Source: Maribacter sp.
GTDB lineage: Bacteria > Bacteroidota > Bacteroidia > Flavobacteriales > Flavobacteriaceae
Length of the DNA stretch: 64,000 bases
NCBI GenBank assembly: GCA_024643345.1
Contig: JAHENB010000064.1
Span: 161,089-225,088, forward strand
Direction of reading: 5' to 3'
The notes beneath the pieces are model-generated. The model was given only the letters and a program-made list of their open reading frames with translations. It was not told where the DNA came from and ran no database searches. The stretch's first letter is position 1; every line of letters begins with the position of its first letter. Position numbers and translations under genes: made by a program. Shown piece after piece: positions 38,569-46,117 of the stretch.

Positions 38569-38985
38569 ATGAAAAGGCTTGCTTTTCTTTACGGGATATT
38601 GTTCATCTTCCTGGTCACAACAACTTCCTGTAACAATGACGATGGCGTAAATTTTCACTTTACCGCACTGGAAATCATAGGGGCAGAGCTACCGGAATCA
38701 TTTCAATTGAACGGAAGATATCAAATAACGGTTAGCTATAACAGGCCTGATGATTGTACCTATTTCGAAGGATTTGATATTGTGCAAAAAGACCTAACCG
38801 TTCGCGATGTCGTGGCCATTGGATCGGTAATTACCAATGAAGTTTGTGCCGAAAGCCCGGAAGTGGTTCAGGCAACCTTTAATTTTGTGGTCCTTTACAA
38901 TGAAACCTATCTCTTCCGATTCTGGCAAGGAGAAGACGAAAATGGAGGTCCAAAATATTTAGAGGTCGAAGTGCCGGTCGAATAA
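38569..38985 (+). CDS. Small lipoprotein of unknown function
   Basis: A 138-residue lipoprotein: the signal peptide ends TTSCNNDDG, giving acidic residues just after the lipid Cys, as in flavobacterial surface-export signals. The mature part alternates short strands and loops (FQLNGRYQITVSYNRPDDC, VQATFNFVVLYNETYLFRFW) and may be a small Ig-like sandwich with two or three Cys. The ATG at 38569 is preferred to a TTG at 38560. It precedes the ECF sigma gene by 146 bp; a functional link is not shown. Confidence 0.75.
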   Translation: MKRLAFLYGILFIFLVTTTSCNNDDGVNFHFTALEIIGAELPESFQLNGRYQITVSYNRPDDCTYFEGFDIVQKDLTVRDVVAIGSVITNEVCAESPEVVQATFNFVVLYNETYLFRFWQGEDENGGPKYLEVEVPVE

Positions 38986-39131
38986 CAGCTAATTTTTGAA
39001 CAAATCAATACCATAAGGAAGACAAAATTCATCAAGATCACCATTAAAAAACCATTTAAAAGCTCAGTGGTATAGTCCAGAAATCAACAAAAACAGGACT
39101 TGCCACATCAATTGTAATCTAACCAACTATT

Positions 39132-39695
39132 TTGAGTTTAGAAGAGCTCATACATAATTGTAAAAAAGGCAATCGCAAGGCACAGGAACTTCTTTACCGA
39201 AATTATTCCAGTGTTCTCTTTGGCGTTTGCCTGAAATACTCCCGCAATAAAACGGAAGCCGAGGATAACCTTCATGACAGTTTTATGATCATTTTCGATA
39301 AAATAGACCAATACCGATTCAAAGGTTCCTTTGAAGGATGGATCAAAAGAATCGCCATCAATACGGTTTTACAAAAATACCGCAAGGAAGCTACCCTGAA
39401 TGTAATAAATGAAAACAATATAGCGGAGGAAACAGATATTGAGCCGAACGATTTGGACATCAGCCTACAGACGCTTTTGCGTTATATTCAGGAGTTGCCC
39501 AATAAATATAGATTGACTTTCAACATGTATGTTATGGACGGGTACACACACAATGAAATTGCAAAACAATTGGGAACCTCCGCAGGGACCTCAAAATCGA
39601 ATCTTGCACGCGCAAGAATGCTATTAAAAGAAAAAATCGAATCCAACAGAAATATGGCCATAATCGGTATGCTGATTTTCCTTGTGGAAATCTAA
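39132..39695 (+). CDS. ECF-type RNA polymerase sigma factor, TTG start
   Basis: A 187-residue sigma-70 family factor. Region 2 spans AQELLYRNYSSVLFGVCLKYS to FEGWIKRIAINTVLQKYRK, and region 4 has LPNKYRLTFNMYVMDGYTHNEIAKQLGTSAGTSKSNLARAR. No ATG exists near the N-terminus; TTG at 39132 gives SLEELIHNCKKGN, the usual family opening. The last 13 residues after the final helix (MAIIGMLIFLVEI) are hydrophobic, unusual for a sigma factor, and could contact the membrane or its regulator. The next gene, 20 bp downstream, encodes a membrane protein with anti-sigma-like layout. Confidence 0.9.
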   Translation: MSLEELIHNCKKGNRKAQELLYRNYSSVLFGVCLKYSRNKTEAEDNLHDSFMIIFDKIDQYRFKGSFEGWIKRIAINTVLQKYRKEATLNVINENNIAEETDIEPNDLDISLQTLLRYIQELPNKYRLTFNMYVMDGYTHNEIAKQLGTSAGTSKSNLARARMLLKEKIESNRNMAIIGMLIFLVEI

Positions 39696-39715
39696 CGGTA
39701 ATTTCTTGGCCCCAA

Positions 39716-41296
39716 ATGGCGGAAAATGTAATAACACAAAATTCAAACCCTTTAGATATGGGCGAAAATAAACTTGACAGAATATTCCAAGAGAAGCTAA
39801 AAAACCTGCAGGAGACCCCTGATGAACGGGTATGGTCGGAAATTTCCGATTCTTTGGATAAAAGAAAAAAATCGAAGGTAGTTCCAATTTGGTGGAAACT
39901 TGGCGGGGTGGCCGCCGTGCTGGCCATCGGGCTGTTCGCCATCATCCAATTTTCAAATACATCTGAGGGAGATGCCATCATTACCGACCTGGAACAAATT
40001 GAACCTGTTCAAGATGATGGGCTCAATGAAAGCAAAACACGAATTTTAAAGGACAAGGAGAATAAGGGTCAAAATACGCCCGTGGTACAGGATACCCCTG
40101 ATCGCATTGTGGTTGCCGATGAACCCAAAAGGAATGCGGGCAACTATGTCACCACGCCCAAAAACAACCAGAATCTCCCGATATCAGGGGAAAAGGCCGC
40201 CAAGGTTGCTTCCGGTCAAAAGAATGACGCCCCGAAGAACAAGCCTGAAATCACCACGAATTTAACGGAAAAGGCTTTGGCCAATGTAGGATATAAGGAG
40301 AAGAACAGGATCCCTGAAATAGAAAAGACCACCATTACAACGGACGAATCCATTGTAGTAACTGGAAAGGGGCTTAATGTCATTGACGAAGTCCAAGATG
40401 AAAATACTCTGAATGCCCAAAACGGCCTTGCTGTAAGTGCGCCCACCAAAAATGAGGAAAAATTGGCGGTACCTGCTAAAGATTCAATTATCAAAAAATC
40501 ACTGTTCGATGAAATAGCGGACCAAGAGCAGTTGGAAGTCGTGGAAGCCCACAGAAAAAAATGGTCTGCAGGGCCCAATATTGCACCAGTATATTTTAAC
40601 GCCTTCGGAGAAGGATCCCCGGTTCATTCGATATTTGTGCCCAATACCAAATCTGGGCAGACAAATCTTAGCTATGGTCTTTCCATTGCCTATGAAATCA
40701 GTAATCGATTAAGCCTAAGGTCGGGCATCAATAAGGTTGATTATGGCTATGACACCTCTGATGTCGAATTTACTTCCTCATTAGCGGGTTCGGTCAATGG
40801 TCAAATCGACCATATCGACTATGCCCTTACTTCAAGAAATTTGGTTGTGCAGAGCAAGGCGGGCGCGATGGCCGTTTCAGTAAATAGTGCGCCAGAAACA
40901 AAGGCAATGGATGTATCGGCCAAAAGCGCCGCCCGAGATGGTAATATGTCGCAGCAATTCGGTTATTTGGAAGTCCCCCTAGAGCTCAACTATGCCCTGG
41001 TAGACCGTAAAGTAGGTCTTAATTTGATCGGTGGTTTCAGTTCGCTCTTTCTGGTCGATAATGCGGTCAACCTGACCTCAGGAAATCAAACTATGGAAAT
41101 GGGAGAGGCAAACAATATCAATTCGGTGAACTTCAGTACCAATGTCGGTTTTGGCATCGATTATAAGTTTTCCCCTAAAATTAAATTGAACTTGGAGCCT
41201 ATTTTTAAATACCAGTTGAACACCTTCTCTAATGTCGACGGTACATTTCAACCCTTTTCATTGGGCGTATATAGCGGTTTAAGCTTTAAGTTTTGA
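39716..41296 (+). CDS. Membrane-anchored anti-sigma-like protein with C-terminal outer-membrane beta-barrel domain
   Basis: A 526-residue protein. The N-terminal cytoplasmic part (LDRIFQEKLKNLQETPDERVW) and single membrane segment (about residues 57-79, IWWKLGGVAAVLAIGLFAII) resemble Bacteroidota anti-sigma proteins encoded after ECF factors. A long polar linker of about 200 residues rich in Asn, Lys, Glu and Pro follows. The last 240 residues (from about 285) look like a PorT-type barrel: SYGLSIAYEISNRLSLRSGI, FGYLEVPLELNYALVDRK, and terminal YSGLSFKF with a final aromatic. If correct, one chain spans the inner membrane and reaches the outer membrane. A start at 39758 (MGENKLDRIF) is equally or more family-like. 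Function is inferred. Confidence 0.75.
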   Translation: MAENVITQNSNPLDMGENKLDRIFQEKLKNLQETPDERVWSEISDSLDKRKKSKVVPIWWKLGGVAAVLAIGLFAIIQFSNTSEGDAIITDLEQIEPVQDDGLNESKTRILKDKENKGQNTPVVQDTPDRIVVADEPKRNAGNYVTTPKNNQNLPISGEKAAKVASGQKNDAPKNKPEITTNLTEKALANVGYKEKNRIPEIEKTTITTDESIVVTGKGLNVIDEVQDENTLNAQNGLAVSAPTKNEEKLAVPAKDSIIKKSLFDEIADQEQLEVVEAHRKKWSAGPNIAPVYFNAFGEGSPVHSIFVPNTKSGQTNLSYGLSIAYEISNRLSLRSGINKVDYGYDTSDVEFTSSLAGSVNGQIDHIDYALTSRNLVVQSKAGAMAVSVNSAPETKAMDVSAKSAARDGNMSQQFGYLEVPLELNYALVDRKVGLNLIGGFSSLFLVDNAVNLTSGNQTMEMGEANNINSVNFSTNVGFGIDYKFSPKIKLNLEPIFKYQLNTFSNVDGTFQPFSLGVYSGLSFKF

Positions 41297-41355
41297 CCTT
41301 TCGAAAATAACAATTGGTTGGAAGTTGCCGTTGTTGAACGAGGCAGCCACTTAAT

Positions 41356-41387
41356 CTCCTTAACACGACGGTTAAGGGGTTTTTATT
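41356..41387 (+). terminator. Intrinsic terminator after the sigma/anti-sigma unit
   Basis: CTCCTTAAC (41356-41364) pairs with GTTAAGGGG (41371-41379) through one G-U pair around ACGACG, followed by TTTTTATT. It lies 60 bases after the beta-barrel gene and reaches into the 3' end of the convergent plsC gene. Confidence 0.7.
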
Positions 41388-42141
41388 CTGGTAGGGGTGA
41401 TGGCTGATCATCCTGCAAATCTTTCAAGATCACTTGCCTGACTTTTTCCCTCAGCCCTTTTTTGTCTGCTTCAGATAAATGTACGGTCTCTAAAAACGGA
41501 TGTACTTTGGTGCGCAACGGCCCGGGATAACCACTTAAATAGGTAAATGAGAATCTTTTTTTGCAATCATAAAAGGTAATGGGCACAACTGGGATCTTAT
41601 GGTCGATTGCCATTTTAAATGCCCCATCCTTGAAATGGTCCAAAAGTACATGTTCTTCAGGAACGCCGCCTTCAGGAAAGATACAGATACTCATTCCTTG
41701 ACTGAGCCTCCGTTGTGCACGGCGATATACCCCCGTTCTGCTTTTGGCATCCTCCCTGTCGACCATGATGCAGACCCTTTTAAAGAAAAACCCAAATAAA
41801 GGTATCTTTTCCAGCTCTTTTTTTCCGACAAAAACAAAAGGGTTTTGGCCAACGCGAAGCATTAACATAATATCGAGCATGCTGGTATGGTTGGCTACCA
41901 ACATATAACTCTTCCCTCGCTCCAATTTTTGAGCGTAGGTAATCTTGGGCGGGCATCCCATGCCATAGAGAATTATATTGGCCCAAACATTTCTGGCCAT
42001 CCAAAAAAATTGAGGATACCATTTTTCTGATAGGGTCAAAACCAGTAATATTGGAAAAAAAATAACAATGGGAAGCGCGACCAATATATAAAACCAAATG
42101 CGGTAAAGCGTGAACCCTATATTTTTAATAAAGCGAGGCAT
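41383..42141 (-). CDS. plsC: 1-acyl-sn-glycerol-3-phosphate acyltransferase
   Basis: Makes phosphatidic acid at the inner membrane. The 252-residue protein begins with a hydrophobic anchor (FYILVALPIVIFFPILLVLTL). The catalytic HX4D motif is ANHTSMLDIM, and the glycerol-phosphate site is FPEGGVPEEH. Start is the ATG at 42141, which lies at the edge of an 8-bp inverted repeat (42131-42138 with 42164-42171). Confidence 0.93.
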   Translation of the reverse strand: MPRFIKNIGFTLYRIWFYILVALPIVIFFPILLVLTLSEKWYPQFFWMARNVWANIILYGMGCPPKITYAQKLERGKSYMLVANHTSMLDIMLMLRVGQNPFVFVGKKELEKIPLFGFFFKRVCIMVDREDAKSRTGVYRRAQRRLSQGMSICIFPEGGVPEEHVLLDHFKDGAFKMAIDHKIPVVPITFYDCKKRFSFTYLSGYPGPLRTKVHPFLETVHLSEADKKGLREKVRQVILKDLQDDQPSPLPE

Positions 42142-42185
42142 GGAATCAAATGTAGCAATTTCACCTCGCTTTTTATGATTTGTTT

Positions 42186-42193
42186 TACCTTTG
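42186..42193 (+). promoter_or_regulatory. -7 box upstream of trpS
   Basis: TACCTTTG matches TAnnTTTG exactly and ends 20 bases before the trpS ATG at 42214. No clear -33 TTG is present. Confidence 0.45.
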
Positions 42194-42213
42194 TCATCTT
42201 ATCGAAAAGGCTA

Positions 42214-43182
42214 ATGGCAAGAATTCTTACTGGCATACAAAGTACGGGCGTCCCGCATCTTGGCAATATATTGGGAGCAATAATCCCAGCCATCGAAATG
42301 GCTGCAGATCCCAATAACGAATCTTTCCTCTTCATTGCGGATATGCATTCACTTACACAAATTAAAAATGGAAAGGAGCTTCGGCACAATACCTATGCTA
42401 CCGCAGCTACCTGGCTGGCTTTCGGATTGGATGTAGAAAAAACCGTTTTCTATCGGCAAAGCGATGTGCCCCAAGTCACCGAATTGGCCTGGTACCTCAG
42501 TTGCTTTTTCCCGTTTCAACGTTTGACCCTTGCTCATTCCTTTAAAGACAAAGCCGATCGTTTAGACGATGTCAATGCCGGATTGTTTACTTATCCTATG
42601 CTTATGGCCGCAGACATCCTGTTATATGATGCCAACATCGTACCGGTAGGAAAAGATCAACTACAGCATTTGGAAATGACCAGGGATGTCGCTTCGCGTT
42701 TCCAATCGCAGTTTGGGGAGACCTTCGTAATGCCCGATGCGAAAGTTCAGGAAGAAACGATGTATATTCCCGGTACCGATGGCGAAAAAATGAGCAAAAG
42801 CAAGGGGAATCTGATCAATCTTTTTCAGAACGACAAACAATTGCGCAAGCAAATCATGGGCATCAAAACAGACAGCACACCGATCGAAGCGCCAAAAAAT
42901 CCGGAATCCGATAATGTCTTTGCCCTATACAAAATATTGGCTTCCACGGCGCAAATCGAAGAAATGCGCAACCATTATTTGGCTGGGAATTTTGGCTATG
43001 GCCAGGCAAAACAAGCGCTCTATGAAGTGATGCTTGAACGATTCGGGAAAGCCCGCGAACAATTCGACTATTATATGAATCACCTCGATGAGGTAGATGA
43101 GGCCCTGTCGATAGGCGCTTCAAAAGCAAAAAGAGTAGCAGATGGAGTTCTTGAAAGGGTACGTGGCAAGATCGGCTATTGA
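42214..43182 (+). CDS. trpS: Tryptophan-tRNA ligase
   Basis: Class I aminoacyl-tRNA synthetase charging tRNA-Trp. The 322-residue protein has the HIGH-like motif TGVPHLGNILGA, the tryptophan pocket region LYDANIVPVGKDQLQHLEM, and the KMSKS loop EKMSKSKGNLINLF. The ATG at 42214 follows the -7 box; an earlier in-frame ATG at 42175 would start upstream of that box and is rejected. Confidence 0.96.
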   Translation: MARILTGIQSTGVPHLGNILGAIIPAIEMAADPNNESFLFIADMHSLTQIKNGKELRHNTYATAATWLAFGLDVEKTVFYRQSDVPQVTELAWYLSCFFPFQRLTLAHSFKDKADRLDDVNAGLFTYPMLMAADILLYDANIVPVGKDQLQHLEMTRDVASRFQSQFGETFVMPDAKVQEETMYIPGTDGEKMSKSKGNLINLFQNDKQLRKQIMGIKTDSTPIEAPKNPESDNVFALYKILASTAQIEEMRNHYLAGNFGYGQAKQALYEVMLERFGKAREQFDYYMNHLDEVDEALSIGASKAKRVADGVLERVRGKIGY

Positions 43183-43287
43183 TTTTTAAAACAGACCAAG
43201 TAGTTGGTTGTTCTCACCCCGTCGTCCTCCTTAGTCCCTTAAAGTTAAGGTTTTCGGAGCGGTTTTATCGCTAATTGGTCATATGCA

Positions 43288-43302
43288 GGCCCCTAGGGGG
43301 CC
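43288..43302. repeat. GC-rich palindrome between trpS and dprA
   Basis: GGCCCC-TAG-GGGGCC, two 6-base arms around TAG. It is nested in a wider ATGCA (43283-43287) and TGCAT (43311-43315) pair. No T-run follows, so it is not a typical terminator, though it may stop transcripts from the convergent genes. Confidence 0.4.
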
Positions 43303-43316
43303 ATAGAAACTGCATG

Positions 43317-43334
43317 ACCGACCCCTTGGTCGGT
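43317..43334. repeat. Second ACCGACC-n4-GGTCGGT palindrome
   Basis: ACCGACCCCTTGGTCGGT has perfect 7-base arms around CCTT. It lies six bases past the dprA stop codon, between convergent trpS and dprA, a place where a promoter operator is not expected. The arms equal those at 22326-22343. Confidence 0.55.
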
Positions 43335-43339
43335 AAATA

Positions 43340-44443
43340 TCAGATGACTTCAAACAATTTTCCTGGCAAGGGCCTTATTACACCTTTCATTTCCATGTTC
43401 AATAAGCTAGAAGAAACCCTATAAATCGGAAGCTCACATTCCAGGGAAATTGAATCGAGTTGCTGTTTTCCTTTTTTTTGTAAATACCCATAAATCAATT
43501 TTTCAAAGCCATCCAACGCAACAAATAATTCCTTTTGAACAGATTTCATTTTAGGCAATTCCAAGTCCCAACCCAACATATAGATCAGATCTGCTGCAGA
43601 AGTAAGCATGTGGGCCTTTTGTTGCTTAATTAAATTGTTACAGCCAAGACTGTACGTGTCATGTGCGCGTCCGGGAACCGCAAAAACGTCCCTATTGTAA
43701 CTGTGTGCAATATCGGCCGTTACCAAACTACCTCCTTTCTCGGCCGATTCAATAACTACGGTGGCCTCCGACATCCCAGCTATGATACGGTTTCGTCTTA
43801 AAAAATTCTCCCTATCTGGCTTACTGGAACTCCAAAAATCTGTAATGAAACCACCATTTTTCTCCATATCCCTATTGTATTTTACATGGCTTTGAGGATA
43901 GGTCTGGTTCAAACCGTGGGCCAGGCACCCAATAGTCTGGAGACCGTGTTTAATGGCCGTTTTATGGGCACAAATATCAATGCCATAGGCATAGCCACTG
44001 ACAATGATCGGGTTCAATGGAGCCAGTTGCTCCAAAAACTCCTCACAAAAGGACATTCCGTATGAGGTTACATTTCTGGTGCCCACGATACTGATTATCC
44101 TATGGCCCTCAAGATCAATATGCCCTTTTTTAAATAGTAGAATCGGACCGTCCAAACAATGTTTGAGGTACAAGGGGTAATCGGCATCCATAAAATAAGA
44201 ACATGCAATATCATTCTCCCTAATAAACACCATCTCCGCTTCAGCCGCCTCAAGATGTTCCCTATCATGCAAGCCCCGAAGCACAAAGCTGCCGATCCCC
44301 TCAATTTTTTTTAGATGCTGTAATTTGTCCAAAAAAACAGCCTCCGCACTGCCGCAGTGGGCAATCAACTTCTTGGCTGTAATATCACCGATTTTCGGTA
44401 CGTTTTGAAGCCGAAGCAACGCAATCAACTCATTATTGGTCAT
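43340..44443 (-). CDS. dprA: DNA-processing protein DprA
   Basis: Loads RecA onto incoming single-stranded DNA during natural transformation. The 367-residue protein has an N-terminal helix-hairpin-helix region (LQNVPKIGDITAKKLIAHCG), the Rossmann core with SIVGTRNVTSYG, VSGYAYGIDICAHK, RNRIIAGMSEATVVIESAEKGGSL, and a C-terminal winged-helix region (LEKLIYGYLQKKGKQQLDSIS). Start is the ATG at 44443. Confidence 0.95.
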   Translation of the reverse strand: MTNNELIALLRLQNVPKIGDITAKKLIAHCGSAEAVFLDKLQHLKKIEGIGSFVLRGLHDREHLEAAEAEMVFIRENDIACSYFMDADYPLYLKHCLDGPILLFKKGHIDLEGHRIISIVGTRNVTSYGMSFCEEFLEQLAPLNPIIVSGYAYGIDICAHKTAIKHGLQTIGCLAHGLNQTYPQSHVKYNRDMEKNGGFITDFWSSSKPDRENFLRRNRIIAGMSEATVVIESAEKGGSLVTADIAHSYNRDVFAVPGRAHDTYSLGCNNLIKQQKAHMLTSAADLIYMLGWDLELPKMKSVQKELFVALDGFEKLIYGYLQKKGKQQLDSISLECELPIYRVSSSLLNMEMKGVIRPLPGKLFEVI

Positions 44444-44548
44444 CTATCGAAAAATCAAAGTTATCCACAAAATACATAAAATATTATGTTAATAAAAAGT
44501 AAGGGGTTTGGGTTTTAAACTTATCTATTTTTTTTAATATTTGTCTTG

Positions 44549-45538
44549 ATGGGAGTGGAACAATACTTGAATGAACTGCTGTATAGGTATAATTGCGTGG
44601 TTATACCTGATTTTGGTGCTTTCCTAACGCAAAAAAATTCGGCTTTTATACATGAGGCCACCCATACGTTTTATCCCCCAAAAAAATTGGTTTCCTTTAA
44701 TGGCCAATTGAGGTCGAACGACGGATTGCTGGTTTCCTATATGGCGGAGGCAGAACAGACCGGATATGAAACCATGTTGCAAAAGGTGGATCAAACGGTG
44801 CAGGAGTGGAAAAAGAAATTGCAGAGCGGAGAGCGACTTTCTTTTATGAACATAGGGGAAGTATGGATCAATAAGGAAGATAAAGTACAGTTTCAGCCTT
44901 CGGAGCAAACAAATTTTTTAACCTCTTCATATGGCTTTTCCTCTTTCGTTGCTGCCCCGGTAACCCGTGAAGTATTAAAAAAACAAGTGGTCGAATTGGA
45001 AGCCGAAGTCCCGCTTGTCTTTACCCCTGAGAAACGAAGTGCACCCAATTTTAGGCCATATCTTAAATATGCCGCCATATTGCTGTTGGCCTTATCTGTC
45101 GGTCTAACTGGTTATAGAACCTATCGGCAAGGGGTTTACAATCAACATTTGGCGATTGAGGAAGCCCAGGATCAAGTTTCCAGGAATATCCAAGAAGCGA
45201 CATTTTTCGATACTTCACCGATAGAACTGCCCGCCTTGAATTTGGATACTGAGCCCGTGACCCCTGAACCGGAATCCATGGCGACCACCGGTATCGAAAA
45301 AAAGACACAGAAAACACATTACATTATTGCCGGAGCCTTCCAATTCAAAAATAATGCGGAGAAAAAAATTAATGAATTGAAGAAAAAAGGATTTGATGCG
45401 GCCTATATCGGCACCAATGACTTTGGCCTTCATATGGTTGCCTATGACAGTTTTACCAATGCTACCGTTGCTCTTCAGGTTTTAAGGGAAATCAGAAATA
45501 CCGAGTCGAGAGATGCTTGGTTGAAATCGGTCAAATAA
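44549..45538 (+). CDS. Membrane protein joining an HU-like (CCDC81-type) domain to a SPOR domain
   Basis: A 329-residue one-pass membrane protein. The N-terminus (MGVEQYLNELLYRYNCVVIPDFGAFLTQ to about residue 140, with ERLSFMNIGEVWINKEDKVQF) matches the HU/IHF-like domain of the CCDC81 type found in Bacteroidota. A membrane segment lies at about 174-190 (LKYAAILLLALSVGLTGY). After an acidic, proline-containing linker, residues 252-329 form a SPOR domain (THYIIAGAFQFKNNAEKKIN, YIGTNDFGLHMVAYDSF), which binds denuded septal peptidoglycan. The ATG at 44549 is used; a TTG one codon earlier is unlikely. Domain order implies DNA binding inside and cell-wall binding outside. Confidence 0.88.
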   Translation: MGVEQYLNELLYRYNCVVIPDFGAFLTQKNSAFIHEATHTFYPPKKLVSFNGQLRSNDGLLVSYMAEAEQTGYETMLQKVDQTVQEWKKKLQSGERLSFMNIGEVWINKEDKVQFQPSEQTNFLTSSYGFSSFVAAPVTREVLKKQVVELEAEVPLVFTPEKRSAPNFRPYLKYAAILLLALSVGLTGYRTYRQGVYNQHLAIEEAQDQVSRNIQEATFFDTSPIELPALNLDTEPVTPEPESMATTGIEKKTQKTHYIIAGAFQFKNNAEKKINELKKKGFDAAYIGTNDFGLHMVAYDSFTNATVALQVLREIRNTESRDAWLKSVK

Positions 45539-45571
45539 TTTTCCTCCCTTTTCTATCGTCGCCGATACCCT

Positions 45572-45579
45572 TACCTTTG
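45572..45579 (+). promoter_or_regulatory. -7 box upstream of the thioesterase gene
   Basis: TACCTTTG, an exact TAnnTTTG match, ends 16 bases before the ATG at 45596. A -33 element is not evident. Confidence 0.4.
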
Positions 45580-45595
45580 CGGAAAATACCATTTT

Positions 45596-46111
45596 ATGGA
45601 ATCGAAAAAGCCGCTTGAGTCCCGTACAATAATGACCGATATGGTGCTCCCAAGCGAGACCAACCCTTTGAACAATCTGTTTGGTGGGGAATTGTTGGCC
45701 CGAATGGATAGGGCGGGGAGCATTGCCGCAAGGCGCCATAGCCGGCGCATTACCGTTACCGCCTCGGTAAACCATGTCGCTTTTAACCAAGCGGTGCCCT
45801 TAGGAAGTGTGGTAACGGTTGAGGCCAAGGTTTCCCGTGCTTTCAATACCTCCATGGAAGTCTATATCGATGTTTGGGTAGAAGACCGTTATAATGGCAA
45901 AAGAACCAAGGCCAACGAGGCCATCTATACCTTCGTTGCCGTGGATGATACCGGTAAACCCACGGAAGTTCCCCCATTGGAACCTGAAACAGAACTGGAA
46001 AAAGAACGATTTGCCGGGGCTTTGAGGCGAAAACAATTGAGTCTGGTACTCGCCGGAAAAATGCGGCCCAGTGATGCGACCGAACTACGCGCCCTGTTCA
46101 TGGGCAATTGA
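45596..46111 (+). CDS. Hotdog-fold acyl-CoA thioesterase
   Basis: Hydrolyses acyl-CoA esters in the cytoplasm. The 171-residue protein has TDMVLPSETNPLNNLFGGELLARMDRAGSIAARRH, the hotdog helix with the catalytic-type Asn/Asp arrangement of the YciA/BFIT family, then VTASVNHVAFNQAVPLGSVV and ANEAIYTFVAVDD. Chain-length preference is unknown. It converges on the aldo/keto reductase gene with six bases between stops. Confidence 0.92.
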   Translation: MESKKPLESRTIMTDMVLPSETNPLNNLFGGELLARMDRAGSIAARRHSRRITVTASVNHVAFNQAVPLGSVVTVEAKVSRAFNTSMEVYIDVWVEDRYNGKRTKANEAIYTFVAVDDTGKPTEVPPLEPETELEKERFAGALRRKQLSLVLAGKMRPSDATELRALFMGN

Positions 46112-46117
46112 AGCTAA

